Source: Allosediminivita pacifica
GTDB taxonomy: Bacteria > Pseudomonadota > Alphaproteobacteria > Rhodobacterales > Rhodobacteraceae
DNA length: 43,412 nt
Reading direction: 5' to 3'
NCBI RefSeq assembly: GCF_003054175.1
Contig: NZ_QBKN01000036.1
Coordinates: 1-43,412, forward strand
Part shown: positions 42,745 to 43,412 of the stretch, one piece after another
Layout of the letters: each line of letters opens with the position of its first letter
Position numbering within the stretch: the stretch's first letter is position 1
Position numbers and translations under genes: made by a program
The notes under the pieces: generated by a model
What the model was told of the DNA's origin: nothing
Database searches by the model: none
The model's input: only the letters and a program-made list of their open reading frames with translations

Positions 42745-43148
42745 CCACCACGGAAGTGACACAAGACCTTGCGCCCGGAACCGAGCTGCCACCGCTGGAG
42801 ATCGGGCCGATCACCCGCCGCACCCTGGCGCTGTTCGCCGGTGGGTCAGGCGATCATCAGCCGGTGCATGTCGACATTGATGCCGCGCGCGAACGGGGCC
42901 GGGAAGACGTGATTGCCCATGGCATGATCTCGATGGCCTACCTCGGGCGTTACCTGGCAGGGTTGATTCCGCAGGAACGGCTGCGCAGCTTTGACGTGCG
43001 CTTTGCTGCCGTGACGCCCGTTCTGGCCAGGCCGATCTGCTCTGGCTCTGTCCGGTCGATAGAGCAGGGTGTGGCCACGCTGGATCTGAAGGTGGCGCTG
43101 GCCGACGGCACGGTGACGGTTACAGGAACAGCCACCGTTGCCGTCTGA
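42741..43148 (+). CDS. MaoC-like hydratase, catalytic subunit
   Basis: This is a 135-residue MaoC protein with the complete active-site motif FAGGSGDHQPVHVDIDAARERGREDVIAHGMISMAYLG, where the Asp of GDHQP and the His of VHVD are the expected catalytic pair. It begins four bases inside the preceding hydratase gene and is the last gene of operon III, 23 bases before a strong terminator. With its partner it should hydrate a 2-enoyl-CoA, probably a bulkier one than the single-gene MaoC of operon I accepts; the substrate difference is inference. Confidence 0.92.
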   Translation: MTTTEVTQDLAPGTELPPLEIGPITRRTLALFAGGSGDHQPVHVDIDAARERGREDVIAHGMISMAYLGRYLAGLIPQERLRSFDVRFAAVTPVLARPICSGSVRSIEQGVATLDLKVALADGTVTVTGTATVAV

Positions 43149-43171
43149 TCTTCCTTCACCATGATCGCAAG

Positions 43172-43199
43172 GGCCCCCGATGTATCGGGGGCCTTTCTT
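43172..43199 (+). terminator. Rho-independent terminator of operon III
   Basis: A 9-bp perfect stem GGCCCCCGA (43172-43180) with TCGGGGGCC (43185-43193) has loop TGTA and is followed by TTTCTT. It lies 23 bases after the last stop codon. Confidence 0.88.
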
Positions 43200-43412
43200 A
43201 TGTGGACGGTCGTCAAGGGAGACGGTCAACGAAGCTGGGCTCAATTCGCCCACAAGAGGCAGAATTGAGCCCGTCAGCGGTCGTTTGGGCAACGGGCAGC
43301 GAAGGTCGGGAGCGAGCCCAGACTCACCGATGCTGCGGGGCGCGCGAATGTCGGCTTTCGTCCGGCGCGTCGCACCATGATGGAGTTAGTCAGCTTCCAC
43401 CAAGTCACTCCG
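43200..43412. other. Right end of the window: inverted repeat, no clear gene
   Basis: After the terminator no convincing gene is seen. An inverted repeat GGGCTCAATTC (43237-43247) with GAATTGAGCCC (43262-43272), 14 bases apart, resembles the kind of sequence found at element ends or terminators. A 66-codon plus-strand frame (43180-43380) begins inside the terminator and is probably not a gene. Confidence 0.35.

Noticed and set aside
43180-43380. A 66-codon plus-strand gene at the right edge
   Set aside because: Its start lies inside the terminator hairpin, it has no ribosome binding site, and the protein is Arg/Gly/Ser-rich without family features.

Overview
This 43.4-kb window looks like part of a repABC-type secondary replicon (large plasmid or chromid) of an alphaproteobacterium, most likely in the Rhodobacteraceae/Roseobacter group. 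The reasons are high GC with Rhodobacteraceae-like proteins, a complete repA-repB-repC operon with its antisense RNA, and the DUF1403/ScpB/tyrosine-recombinase neighbourhood that I associate from memory with repABC plasmids of that family. No tRNA, rRNA, CRISPR array or insertion sequence was recognised. All family assignments were read from the sequence by eye; no database search was run.

Layout. (1) 1-1166: the tail of one gene and an unrecognised 354-residue protein, possibly the end of a helicase. (2) 1259-8045: replicon maintenance. It holds scpB and DUF1403 (minus), a tyrosine recombinase (plus) with a perfect 11-7-11 inverted repeat beside it, and repC, repB, repA (minus). It also holds a counter-transcribed RNA between repB and repC, an AT-rich stretch inside repC that is the likely origin, and palindromes that are candidate parS sites. 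(3) 8150-21070: a redox island around one LysR-type regulator. It contains a Zn alcohol dehydrogenase, an NADP-binding oxidoreductase with a DHA2 efflux pump, cytochrome P460 with a membrane cytochrome-b-like partner, cupin plus SDR, an exported flavodoxin, and an aldo/keto reductase-carboxymuconolactone decarboxylase-RibD-like operon. Two neighbouring genes here each carry one in-frame stop codon, and more decayed relics lie near both ends. A four-copy motif with fixed geometry, GATWAG-N10-CCG-N6-YTTATS, sits upstream of the main transcription units and is probably the LysR operator. (4) 21502-23876: an orphan TRAP-type binding protein and an MFS carrier.

(5) 24173-43148: a roughly 19-kb catabolic cluster in three operons. 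Operon I (plus, 24173-34036) encodes a class III CoA-transferase, acyl-CoA dehydrogenase, a class-I CoA-transferase-like protein, a MaoC hydratase, a beta-keto acid cleavage enzyme (BKACE), an SCP-x-like thiolase, a Gal80-like Gfo/Idh protein, an SDR and an MmgE/PrpD protein. Operon II (minus, 37947 to 34030) encodes an amidohydrolase, two CitE-like lyases, an SDR and a NIPSNAP protein. Operon III (plus, 38296-43148) encodes a second NIPSNAP protein, an aldo/keto reductase, a second class III CoA-transferase, a serine hydrolase and a split MaoC hydratase. All three operons carry a near-identical 14-bp TTGGTCAGWCC-type sequence upstream, resembling GntR/FadR-type operators, yet no regulator gene is in the window.

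Taken together, the catabolic genes suggest CoA-dependent breakdown of an unidentified, probably branched or oxygenated, carboxylic acid. The acid would be activated by CoA transfer rather than by a ligase, then dehydrogenated, hydrated, and cleaved by thiolase, BKACE and CitE-type chemistry. I do not recognise this gene set as a described pathway; it is the best candidate here for an undescribed system.
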